From Clytia hemisphaerica (Eukaryota; Cnidaria; Hydrozoa; Leptothecata; Clytiidae), in the NCBI GenBank assembly GCA_902728285.1, contig CACVBU010000538.1:461141-525140 (forward strand): 64,000 nucleotides of DNA, written 5' to 3'. The notes under the pieces were generated by a model. That model ran no database searches. It had not been told where the DNA came from and was given only the letters and a program-made list of their open reading frames with translations. The position numbers were made by a program, and so were the translations under genes. Shown here piece by piece: positions 45,101 to 54,945 of this stretch. Position 1 is the first letter of the stretch, and each line of letters opens with the position of its first letter.

Positions 45101-48100
45101 TATAGTCGACTTTTTCTAAATTTAACTTCAATTTTCAATCTTTCTGTAATTCAAATCCTCCCGTTAGCTTTGCGACTTTTACGAAGTCTCAGAAATTCAA
45201 TTCTGGACACCTGAAAATCGAGCTACCAGTTGTTTGTCATTTTTCGCGGATTTTTTTATTTTCGAATAATTGCATCCGCATTATGATTATTGCATGAATT
45301 TTTCTTGAACCTTTAATCCTATGAAGCAATCTTTTTCTTAAGTTTGTATGTGTGTTGTTTTTGTTTGCAAAATTAAAAGTCCGCTATATACACACAGAAC
45401 GGCGACAGAGGTATCAGGTTTTATCGAGAACACTTCTTTTCTCCAATTTCAAACATTTAAAACGAAGTGGTTTTTTCTCCTGCCCTTTTTTTGTAATTTG
45501 AACATTTTCTTTCTCTCCCAATTTTTATTTCTTACACATGAACACTCTTTTAAACTCTTGTTTTTAGTTTCGAGTTTCTACTTATTTTTGGATTCAGCCC
45601 TGCGTCAATTCTAAGTGCCTGAATGCGCCTGTGTACACGTTTACTAGACCTAGCAACGACTCTCGCTCAGGGAAAGTAGACTTTTTTTCGTTGATTTGAC
45701 TTGTTGATATGGCGCACAGCGTCATCTAAAAGTAGTTTAACTTTCTTTTAAGGTTAAACGTCGAAACCAGAGGTTAGGGTGAATAGAAGGGATTCGTTTT
45801 TTTCAATCTAGAACTGAAGGAGAGTTACCGTAAAATAAAAGTCCCTGAAAGACAGACCAATCACCACCCTAAAAATCTTTGACAATGAAATTATACAATA
45901 GAAAATCTTCTTTTCAAGTCTATGTCAACCTGACGACAGAGCATAATTTTCTTCAACCACGTCACAAAAGACGGAGACTGAAAGGTCATCTCGTAATTCT
46001 ATTTTCATACTCGAACTGATTATCACTTTCTCGTTATGATGAACATTTATCTTTTCACACTGTTCAAAATCTGTAAATCTTTCATTTTGGTGATTATTGT
46101 TATATGTAGAATTTTTTCATTGTTTTGAAATGAATGAAATTCGTGAATCGGTTAAGATTTGTCAGTCGATCTGTTACTTATGACCTCATTGACCAAATAA
46201 CTCTCATCTCCAGTCCTCCGTACATACTGGTGCAAGATAAGGTCCATGTAATGTTCATCTAATGTTCATAACGTCCGTTAACTTAAAACTCGTTTTCTTT
46301 ATCTTTACTCAAACTAGCATGCGTCCGTGTTCCTTTATAGGTACACCAATAGATTCTAACCCAGCTGGCACACAACGTTGTTTCAACGTTCACCTAACGT
46401 TATATGGACGTCGTGAACGTTAGATAAACGTAAAAAAACGTTGTGTGCTAGCTGGGAAGATAAATTAAACCTTTTTTAAAAAGCGTTACACTTCAAATGT
46501 GACACGCCCTTGAATTGTGGGTCTCGTAAAATCTGGTTACAAGCGAGGTTTTTGATCAAATCATTGTGTCCTAGTTAAATATTTTGGTCAAACATTTAGG
46601 TAAATTGTAATTGCAGATTTGATATTGTTGGGTATTTCTTCTTTGATGTCAGCGACTGTGAGAATATTTATCAAAATGATTTGAAGTGATTGTTTTAACA
46701 GAATCAGGAATAGACCATTCCACTCTTCTTTTATGAGAACCAGTAAATTATTGCTGAGACTCGATTTTTCTTTTCTTTATTTTTTGCCATTTGAGTCTAA
46801 AGTTTTTCAGGGGTAAATTTAGGTATTTTTGGCAAAATTAAGCAATTCCAGGCTTAGTTTTGTTCTTAAAATGTTCTTTTTTGGGCACTTTTGAGCTTCG
46901 TTGTTTTTATATAACTGTTCTTATAAGAATATCAGAATTTTGGATTAATTGAGAATTGATCTGATTTTATTGTGGTATTTTAAAAAATTGGTAAACAAAT
47001 TCTTTGGTAGAACTTAAAGAAGCTTGGGACCTGGTTGGGTCACTGAGGCAAGGGTATAAAGATTGACTGGCCTAATTTGAAATTTAGCATGTTTTCCCAT
47101 CATTCTATAATCGTCCAGAAATCTCGCAAAACATCTGAATTCCCAATTTGATTGATTAAAGATATGATGTACTTGATTGGATAACAGTTTTCTGATGAGC
47201 TTGTTTTTACCATAAAAACTCAAAGTTTTCTCATGCCTTGAAAATAAATATGAATGAGAAATATCAGAAAAATAAACGAGATTAATTAAAAATAGGAGCC
47301 ATTTGATACGTATAACTCATCAATATGGTTTAGACCCAATTTTCACATGACGAAAAATTAATATTAACCTTCCGCAATTTGATTGGTCAAATGAGTCAGT
47401 GGTTTTGTTTTCTATTTAACCAACAAAAACAGGACGATAAAAAATCAAAAATTAAACCTATTTTAAAGATTTAGTAACTCTTGATTAGATTTTCATTAAA
47501 AATTTTCTTGCTTGTTTTTTCTTACCTTTTTTCATGACACCTTTGAAAGAGGGCCGCCAGAAATGATTGATGTATACTTTCTCTAGAAACTAGAGTTTGT
47601 CCATTCACTCGTTCATTTGTAAAATTATTTCCATTTTCGTTCGTTCATTCGTTCGTATGACTCATCCGACACGCTAAAGCTATAAAGGTCGGGATATTTT
47701 CAAGCCCGCGTCAAGGATATTGCAGTATGAGGCCTGGACTCTAGCCCTCGTTTTTGGGGATTGGCGAAATATTTTCCGACTAGGGTATTAGGGTAGTTGA
47801 GCCAGACTGGGAAAGCGGCACATCGAACGCCGACTTTCATTCCTCTCCGATGGCAAATTGGCCCCGCTTCCTCTAGAGTTTTAGCGTTGGCGACTTACTC
47901 ATTCATTCACAGAATTTATCCAGTCATTCATCATTCATCATTCACTTTATCATTATATGAGTTCATTCATCGATTCATTGATACAGTTTTCATTCATAAT
48001 CTACTTTTAAATGACGTCAAAGTCACACAGCCTCGCTATCATGCTGTGATCAAAAATACAAACCTCACATTTAATGTTTTTTACCGCTACATTTGGAAAT

Positions 48101-50741
48101 TTTCCAATCTTTGTTCACGTAGCCTGTGGTTTTTCAACAAAGCGGGTGGCACAGCGGCTGCACTTAGAACTGAGTAAAAAAACTTGAACACTTCAAAAAC
48201 TCGAAAATCCTTTTATTGCTCGGCTGGAATGCTGTGTTGCTAGTTCTAAAACAGTTGCTTTTTATCAGACCATTTTGGAATAGATTATCGGCAAACGATG
48301 GTATACATAGCATGTACTTGCCTAAATGAAATTATCAATACACGCGATACTTTTTCCCGCCAAATCGTTAGTACACGTATCTACTACCAACATTGAAAGT
48401 AGAGAGTCTATCACCATGCTTCCTACTCTGTACCAGAGTTTATCTCATGTTTATCGTTTCGTAGTACAATGTACAGTACCCGTCATCTACTGCAATGAAT
48501 TTTCGAATTATCCGTAGATATCAGGTCTGTGTACAGACTACATGCTTCCCTAGCACCCTGCCTTGAACCTGATTTGAACACAGTCCATTGCGAAACAAGT
48601 CTTTTATTGAAACCTTCACACTAACAATAGGCCGATCTATGGTTCTATACTCTTACAAACATCCTCGCTGGCTCTCTGAAAGAAACTCGTTTCATGTTCT
48701 TTCATGGTCTTTTTTCTTATATTTTTTCAGCTCAATATTGAAGATTAGAAGAATCAGAAACTCAGAGGTCGGCATTTACACGTGTATTGCAAAGAATGCG
48801 TACGGAAGCCTCTCTTTCGATTTCAAGATCAGAATCAAAGGTAAGAAGAATTCTTTGAGTTTGAGTTCGAAGACACTACACGAATCTTCAACTTTTCCCA
48901 CGCAAGCAAAAGTGATGGCTTTGAATTTTCGCTCTTTTCTTGGAATTTTGCACTTTCGCGTTTGGCATGCTCTTCGAATTTTGACGATGAATTTTACTTC
49001 CAATCCAGTGTTTGTATGAAAATCACCTAGGCCGCGCAACTTATGTTGCAATTTAAGTGGCTTCAATTCATACGTTGGTGATTGGACTCTATCGTTCGGC
49101 TATACCTTATCTTATTGGAAGGATTCAAAATAGCCTGTACCACGAGCGATTTTTAATTTTTTGGAAATTTTTCTGCTAAATGCAGCCAAGCTCTAGCCTT
49201 CAACTTTTCAAGTTTTTGAGGTCAGATGATATTAAAGACATACTACAAAGGATCCACATATAACTCAACTCTGACTTTGATTATTCAATGGTATAGCTCC
49301 CTCTTACGATTTTCTCTGTCTCTTTTCACAGAAATTCAAAAAGAACCAATGTTTTACGACCTTCCCACAATGCAACGGAAGCAAATGGACATCAGACCAA
49401 CAAAAACATCCATCAAAATGGAATGTAAAGCTTTCTCGTCCGCTCCTGTACATTACGTATGGCTTAAAAACGGGAAACCATTCAAACATATCAAACCCCC
49501 GGCTACCAATGTTCTTCTCAAAAAGATTAAAGCAGTTCCTCAACAGACGGGTGATTTGAGTATCAATTATTTGAAAGTCAACGACGGGGGTTTATACACC
49601 TGTATTGCATTCAATAAATATGGAAATGCATCTTTCACTTATGAGCTGAGGATACTGAGTAAGTTACTGTTAACCCTCCGCTAATTCGAACTGGGAATCT
49701 AATTTGTTCGAATAATAGAAAGAATTTTACGAAAGTTTCTTCTCGACGGGTTCTCAAAATTAGTTCGACTGGTAATCAGTTTGCAAGGAAGATTTATATT
49801 CTCGGCGCACGGCAATTTTTAGGCTTCTAAACAAACCAAAAAAATTCCTGCCTAAACTCCATACCACATTAGATACATTCTCCTGGGATTTTGCGGTGGA
49901 TACAAACTTTTTTTAGCATTCGAATAGTTCTACTAAATGGAGATAATTTTATCACTTGGTTATCTTGCATTTTCACAAGAGCGCTCCTACGCATGTGTTT
50001 TCAATTCATGATATGCACCATTGCAATGTCTTCCATTCCACCCAGTAGCTCATTGGTTGAAAGTGACGTATTGACTGATTTTACGTCACTTACAACCAAT
50101 GAGCTACTGGGTGGAATGGAAGACATTGCAATGGTGCATATCATGAATACCGTTGTCTCCTCAAAATCTCACCGCTAGTTAAGAGAGTACGCTGACGTGC
50201 AACATTAATCTTATAGTCTTTCTCATACAAATTTGTCTGAAACCCAACTTTATTAAACTATCTGTATAATTTTTCAGGACGTCGAATGGGTGGCCCGCCC
50301 AAAGTCATTCCATACACACGCCCACAAATTATTAACACCACCGTTGGACAAAATGTATCGATGGATTGCTTAGAAATTATCTCCGGTACTTTACCACATG
50401 TTCAGTGGTTTCATCTGTCAAACCCTACTGACAACTCACTTTTACCAACCATTCCGAAAAATATGAACTGGCTAGATATCAATAACCCGAAAAATGGTTT
50501 CAAATCTAAGTATATACCAGCACGAAAATACGAATCGTTCAAAATCAAAGACCTACACCCGAAAACGAAGAACGAATACGTGTACGATAATACCGATCCG
50601 TATGGGTTACGTTTGAATTTAAATCGCGTACGTAAAGAAGATACGGGCGTTTACGTGTGTTACGTATCAAACTCTGAGGGAAGCGATTATACGCAGTTTT
50701 ATTTGATTGTGAATGATGATGTGATATCAAACGCTCGATAA
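41853..50741 (+). CDS. Secreted three-Ig protein resembling an FGF-receptor ectodomain, 4 exons, 392 aa
   Basis: Exons 41853-42130, 48731-48840, 49332-49658 and 50278-50741 join without frame error (phases 2, 1, 1) into 1179 coding bases. Residues 1-17 are a signal peptide. Ig1 spans about 55-128 (C62, W74, C111); its two halves sit on exons 1 and 2. Ig2 is about 150-238 (C161, WLKNGKPF at 173-180, YTC220). Ig3 is about 250-385 (C269, W282, YVC366). WLKNGKPF and the spacing of Ig2-Ig3 recall FGFR and FGFRL1 ectodomains. There is no transmembrane helix or kinase; the frame stops just after Ig3 (SNAR, stop at 50739). Role is inferred: an extracellular binding protein, perhaps a soluble FGFR-like decoy. 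An unseen alternative last exon could add a membrane anchor. Other I-set Ig proteins remain possible. Confidence 0.85.
42409..42680. mobile_element. TTATAAGAAT palindromic element in intron 1 (AAGAAT subtype)
   Basis: TACACGCTTTTTTTTTATAAG to TATAGAAAAAAAAGCGTGTA. The words read as TATTCTTA (reverse of TAAGAATA) at least six times. Confidence 0.8.
43290..43556. mobile_element. AGTGGAGTCTC..CTCGAAC element, host of a nested MITE
   Basis: AGTGGAGTCTCTATAACTCG at the left and GTTCGAGTTAAACAGACTCC at the right are its ends. The AACGTT MITE (43432-43529) sits inside the right arm, splitting it, so the MITE is the younger insertion. Confidence 0.8.
43432..43529. mobile_element. CCCAGCTGG / AACGTT MITE, copy 8 (nested)
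   Basis: CCAGCCGGCACGCAACG to CGTTGTGTGCCAGCTGGG, with AACGT words every 10-12 bases. Confidence 0.85.
43557..46359. other. Intron 1 of the Ig gene, no further exon seen
   Basis: C-rich tracts occur at about 44905 and 44960 (a run of ten or so C). GTAGTGGCACTCGATGTAAG near 44361 is a weak relative of the 16179 insert. GTTCATCTAATGTTCATAACG at about 46253 is a fragment of the AACGTT MITE. An 88-codon open frame at 45348-45614 is phenylalanine-rich with no domain and not called. Confidence 0.5.
46360..46456. mobile_element. CCCAGCTGG / AACGTT MITE, copy 9, in intron 1
   Basis: CCCAGCTGGCACACAACG to CGTTGTGTGCTAGCTGGG, 97 bases. Confidence 0.9.
46727..46930. repeat. Diverged TTATAAGAAC element in intron 1
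   Basis: TTATGAGAACCAGTAAATT, TTGTTCTTAAAATGTTCTT and AACTGTTCTTATAAGAATATC are family words; the ends are decayed. Confidence 0.5.
46931..48730. other. Rest of intron 1: ATTC-rich simple repeats
   Basis: ATTC/GTTC tetranucleotide stretches lie at 47605-47665 and 47898-47992. A 126-codon frame at 47797-48177 covers the second stretch and has no domain. No exon is seen before the 48731 acceptor. Confidence 0.5.
48731..48840 (+). CDS. Ig gene exon 2: second half of Ig1
   Basis: Acceptor ATTTTTTCAG|CTC and donor AAAG|GTAAGAAG. Translates to SSILKIRRIRNSEVGIYTC and on through AKNAYGSLSF, the typical C-terminal half of an I-set Ig domain. Phase 2 in, phase 1 out. Confidence 0.85.
49332..49658 (+). 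CDS. Ig gene exon 3: whole Ig2
   Basis: Acceptor CTCTTTTCACAG|AAA and donor CTGA|GTAAGT, phase 1 at both ends, so this is a symmetrical 1-1 exon that carries a complete Ig domain and could be skipped or shuffled without frame loss. An N-glycosylation site (NAS) lies at residue 228. Confidence 0.85.
49675..49770. repeat. Half of a CTAATTCGAAC element in intron 3
   Basis: CCGCTAATTCGAACTGGG, GTTCGAATAATAGAAAG and AAATTAGTTCGACTGG; only part of the family sequence is present. Confidence 0.5.
50004..50148. repeat. Near-perfect 67-bp-arm hairpin in intron 3
   Basis: Arms 50004-50070 and 50082-50148 are reverse complements at 66 of 67 positions, with an 11-base loop. The left arm starts ATTCATGATATGCACCATTG and ends AAGTGACGTA. 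No similar copy is found in the window. Within pre-mRNA of the Ig gene it would fold into a long hairpin. Confidence 0.9.
50278..50741 (+). CDS. Ig gene exon 4: Ig3 and stop
   Basis: Acceptor TAATTTTTCAG|GAC, phase 1 in. Holds C269, W282 and C366 of Ig3 in a longer than usual loop (about 84 residues between W and C) and ends with VNDDVISNAR and a stop. No AATAAA was seen in the next few hundred bases. Confidence 0.85.
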
Positions 50742-50879
50742 TGTTTGGCTGAAAATGGAGAACTATAGCACCAAAATTCCTGGAGTTTTTTGATACGAAA
50801 CAAAATTAGGTAAATGGCATTGCAGTCCTGGTGTGACACACCTTATGTCCGTAAAACAAACGATTTCTTATATGTGTTC

Positions 50880-51135
50880 TACCGTACTTTAATCATAACA
50901 ATCCAAAAGTTCTCTAAACAATCAAATGAAAACATTTCCCGTTAAAAATTTATATTTCCGAATAATTTGAGAGACGAACCAAGCTGACCAGCCTTAAAAG
51001 ACTCTACAAGAACTCGTTGAAGGATAAAACGCCAGCTGTGTTTATGGTCCTTTTTCAAAGGGGCTGTACCGCAGCATTATCCGGATTTTTGTCATTGTAA
51101 TGACAAAAACCTTTGGATTGTAACGGGTTAGTACG
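50880..51135. repeat. Repeat downstream of the Ig gene, inverted copy at 54150-54400
   Basis: AACAATCCAAAAGTTCTCT, TTAAAAGACTCTACAAGAAC, GAAGGATAAAACGCCAG, GGGGCTGTACCGCAGC and ATTATCCGGATTTTTGTCATT are found reversed in 54150-54400. Confidence 0.75.
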
Positions 51136-51171
51136 ATATATACGTTATGTATACTAAGCTAAAATTCATGA

Positions 51172-51322
51172 TATACATTACGTGATGTTTTCTACAGAAG
51201 CACCCGGTATTTTTTACAGTAGTTGCACATATTTTAAACAGTTTTTTTTTCTAGCTTAGATTTGCCAATTCGGGCAAATACCGGGGTGTTGCCGTAGAAA
51301 ATATTACGTATTGAATATCATT
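51172..51322. repeat. Inverted-repeat element ATACATTACGTGATGTTTTC
   Basis: The left arm ATACATTACGTGATGTTTTC plus ACAGAAGCACCCGGTATTT pairs with AAATACCGGGGTGTTGCCG plus TAGAAAATATTACGTATTG. A fragment lies near 26950. Confidence 0.7.
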
Positions 51323-51540
51323 TAAACGTATATGTATAACTCAATTGCCTGAAAAGTTACTCAAAATCTTTCGCCTGATAAGGCCTGCCAGAGCAGTTCA
51401 AATTTTTATCATATCGGTTCATTTATTTTGTAATTGTTTTTATAAAAAGGATATATAATTATACAACTTTAATTTATTTACTTAGTACGTAAAATATTTC
51501 GGAATACTTTAGACTTGGAAACAGTGTGTTAGTGCCAATG

Positions 51541-51821
51541 AAGTATAAGCCCGAAGGGCTAGAATCTAATCTCCTTGGTAGGATCTGAAGCCTACCGAAT
51601 CCTACCAAAGTTGCGCGGCCTAGCGCGGTCCGCTTGGTTTTTACACAAATGACAGATTGAAACTAAAATTTACACCTAAATTTCAAAAAAAATATCACTC
51701 GAAAACAAAGGAATCGCTAGATTCAATCCGTCGTCGAAAATATGGGGCATATTTTAAGGCTTCACTTTTTCTTGCCTGAGAAAGGTTAAAGATTTGATTC
51801 TAGCCCTTCGGGCTTATACTT
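51541..51821. mobile_element. AAGTATAAGCCCGA MITE, copy 2 (281 bp)
   Basis: AAGTATAAGCCCGAAGGGCT and AGCCCTTCGGGCTTATACTT are exact inverted ends. Over 85% of the body matches copy 1 by eye. Confidence 0.85.
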
Positions 51822-51902
51822 ATAAGCTTGGTCCAGGGATATATAAAGGTCAGTGGTTAGTACCCTAGTTGATTAGTCAACATGTCCATATAAAGCAGCT
51901 AC

Positions 51903-52070
51903 TACACTTTTTTATAAGAGCAGTTGAGGCTCAAAACGCCGAAAAACAAGAACATTTTAAAAACAGTAGTAAAGAATACGTATAATGAATTTTGATCTAA
52001 AAATAAAAACCAATTAAGAACAGTTTAAGATAAAAATAAGAACACCCGAAACTCATCAAAAATTTACTGT
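51903..52070. repeat. Partial TTATAAGA element
   Basis: TACACTTTTTTATAAGAGCAG, AAGAACATTTTAAAAACAG and TAAGAACACCCGAAAC are family words; the right end is missing. Confidence 0.5.
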
Positions 52071-52521
52071 TTTTACTCAGCAGCATAAGTTAAAAGTATA
52101 AGAAGGCAAAAAAATCGCAAGCACCTGGAAGCCTGAAGTCTTCATATCTGCCTTTAATCGCAAAGAAAAATGGTATTAAAGTTGCCTAATGTATAATAGG
52201 CCTATCAGCGTAGCAATGTGTCATATATATTTTGATAAATTTTTTTTAACTGCGTTTATTTTTTTTTGTAAATACATTAAATTTTTTCTTTGTCTTGTTT
52301 ATTCTTTTTTAATAGGAAAAATTATAAGTTATATTGTTTCATATACCTCAAAATGAGAAATATCCTAAAATAAAAAAATAATGATTCAAAATTATCCCTT
52401 TTGCGACTGATTTATTTCCTCAAATCGTAACCTAATAATTCGTGAAGTTGAAAATTACTTTGAAATTCCTCCTCCCAGTAAACTCTCTCGTGGGATCAGA
52501 GGACATGAATCTGCATTTAAA

Positions 52522-53195
52522 GTCTATTCACGATAAGTGTGCACTCTTTTTTCTTTTACCTATAACTTTTGAAGGAATTCTTCAATCTTTATAAATTAGG
52601 TATCATTTGAAAGATATTAGTGAGTGGAACAATTTGAAATAAAAAATCTTCAAAAAAAGTTCTGAAAATGAAGATGAAAATGAAGAAGAAAAAATGAAGA
52701 TCTTGTAGAAAAGTGCTATAACTTTCATTTTCACTGGAGAGATTCTTTGATCTTAGGAGGTCATCACTGTGAAAAAATTTCATTAAAATATTTATTCAAT
52801 ATAAAGTTATGATACAAAGTAAATAGGTGATTGGCCCCAAAAAAACAGCAAAAAACTGCAGAAAACAGCGTTTTTAGACGTCAATCAGCTTATAACTTTG
52901 TTTGATATCTTTTGACTGAATGATTATTTTTGAGAAATTTTTTCACAGTGATGACTTTCGATGATCAACGATTCACTTGAGTGAAAATGATAATTATAGC
53001 ACTTTTCTACAAGATCTTCATCTTTTTCTTCTTCATTTTCATCTCCATTTTTAGAATTTTTTTAAAGATTTTTTTATTTCAAATTGTTCCACTCACTAAT
53101 ATCTTTCCAATGATACCTAATTTATAAAGATTGAAGAATTCCTTCAAAAGTTATAGGTAAAAGAAAAAAGAGTGCACACTTATCGTGAATAGACT
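52522..53195. mobile_element. TTAA-type full palindrome, copy 2 (~675 bp)
   Basis: AGTCTATTCACGATAAGTGT to ACACTTATCGTGAATAGACT, flanked by TTAA on both sides. It matches the 28046 copy throughout. Centre near 52858 (AAAAACTGCAGAAAACAG). Confidence 0.85.
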
Positions 53196-53219
53196 TTAAT
53201 ACTGTCAATTTGAAGCTTT

Positions 53220-53478
53220 TCCAGAGGGCATCGAATACAAAAAAAATGTATTGTAAAGGGTCAAACTGAGCGAAGATAAGTAAAAGTGCACTCTAAAGGT
53301 TTTAAGGGTTTGTAAGTTTTTTTGTATTTGCCTTAAAATGAACAAAAATGTTCAAGAAAATGCTTAGGGTCGATTTTTCATCCAAATTTAATCAAATTTG
53401 ACTAAACTTTCGCTGGACAGATTTCAAAGGCCTAATTTTGGACCGCACGTTCGGTTGTTTTTGAATTAAGTGTCCTGG
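53220..53478. repeat. Relative of the 16179-16476 insert
   Basis: CCAGAGGGCATCGAATAC, AGTGCACTCTAAAGG, TTAGGGTCGATTTTTCATCC and GGACCGCACGTTCGGTTG follow the same order as in the 16 kb insert, in related form. Confidence 0.5.
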
Positions 53479-53480
53479 GG

Positions 53481-53660
53481 CTACAATCATAGTCGTAATG
53501 TTTTAGAAAAATGGGAAATTCCCACGTATTTTCAAAACCACAAACGATTTGGAAATGCTCTAAGTTAGGTTGAAGGGTAGAGTTTTAACGTTAGACTTAA
53601 AACTTAGGACCTTATTTATAGGATCTGAGGATCCAAAATTTCAAAAGTGGTCCAATAAGG
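53481..53660. repeat. ATCATGGTCGTAATATTT repeat, uninterrupted copy
   Basis: ACAATCATAGTCGTAATG, CCACAAACGATTTGG, AGGTTGAAGGGTAGAG and TTTTAACGTTAGACTTAA lie contiguous, which shows where the 16 kb copy was interrupted. Confidence 0.75.
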
Positions 53661-54149
53661 CTCAGAATATAGCCTGGAAGTCTATAAACCTGTGCCAAAT
53701 TGAAATATCCGATTAAATTTAAGAGTCCAAAATCGACTTTTTGACCCGAACTTCAAATTTCGAAATAAGGCTCAAAATATAGTATATTTTCACGAGGAAA
53801 AAGCTAAATTCTCAATAGATTCTGACCATGATCGTACAAGTCCTTGGTACAATCTTTTTCTGGAAGAGCCTAATAAAAATTGGTCTCAAAGAAAGAGAAA
53901 GTCTCATTTCAGCTAACCTACAATTGCTATGTATGATTGTTGAAAATTGGATTTTAAACATTTTTCATGCTCAAAAAATATTTTTCGAATAAAAAAGAAA
54001 TCAAATTTTTAAATATATAAATAAAATAAATATTAGGCTACTTTAGAAGTTATGGGCAAAACTTTATTCGGTCCAAAATAATGAAAATAGTATAGTAAAG
54101 CCTCAAACAGCTTCAGTGGCAATGTTATCATACCGCAGATACTGTTAAC
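53661..54149. other. Intergenic, no gene seen
   Basis: Nothing recognised beyond AT-rich sequence. Confidence 0.4.
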
Positions 54150-54400
54150 AATCCAAAAATTCGCTCAACAATCAAACGCGCCGGAATGACAAAAATTCGG
54201 ATAGTGTTGCGGTACAGTCACTTTGAGAAAAATCAAAAACAAAAAATGGTGCTTTATCCTTGAAAGACTTCTTATAGAGTCTTTTAGACGACCGGCCTGG
54301 CTTTTCTGTTAAAGTATTCGGAAATTGTCATTTTCAGCGTAAATATTTGATATTTGAGCGTTTTTTGGATTGTTATTCGTAACTACGGTGACGAATCAAG
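54150..54400. repeat. Inverted copy of the 50880-51135 repeat
   Basis: GACAAAAATTCGGATAGTG, TTGCGGTACAGTCACTTTG and CTTATAGAGTCTTTTAGACG are reversed relatives of the other copy. Confidence 0.75.
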
Positions 54401-54595
54401 TATTGAATAGCGACTTAAGGTTCACAAATTGCAGTATAAAAGTTTACAGGGCATTGTAAGCGAAAATATGACCGGTTACAATGGCAAAAAATCGCCTCAA
54501 ATTACAAAAAAATATGATTTAAAAATCTAACTAAAGAAGTTCATGAAAAATGCGAGAAAGGAAAACCAAACACAATGTTTTAGAAATTTAATGAT

Positions 54596-54945
54596 TTAAA
54601 AGAGACTTCTGGCGATTAACAATTTATTTGGATGTCTTCTTGGATGGAATCGCTCGTGAAATTTAACAACAGAATCCCGTTTCTGTTGATCACGTTGACA
54701 ACAAGTTTTTGCACAGTATAGATGGACCCTAAAATGTTCAAGCAGGTCTGAGGTATCTTCACAATCTCTTGTAGCGCAACTATAATTATTGTCATCAAAA
54801 TTAGCACATCTTGAGGCCGAGGTCGGCGTACAGGAGCCGCAAGAGACGGGGCACCTGGCATCGTAGCCAGCGTCACATGTTGATGATAGAATGTCTGCTT
54901 CATAGCCTTTCAAGTTTTCGCAGGATGATAAATAATCGCCACAAA
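54596..54945 (-). CDS. ShKT gene exon 3 (last exon)
   Basis: Acceptor CCATCATAG|TTTGTGG and stop TAA at 54598-54596. It contains modules two and three and an Arg/His/Lys-rich tail of about 33 residues. A second overlapping open frame (54616-54903) is a shadow. Confidence 0.8.

Noticed and set aside
47797-48177. 126-codon open frame in intron 1 of the Ig gene
   Set aside because: It spans ATTC simple repeats, no ATG at its start and no protein-like domain.
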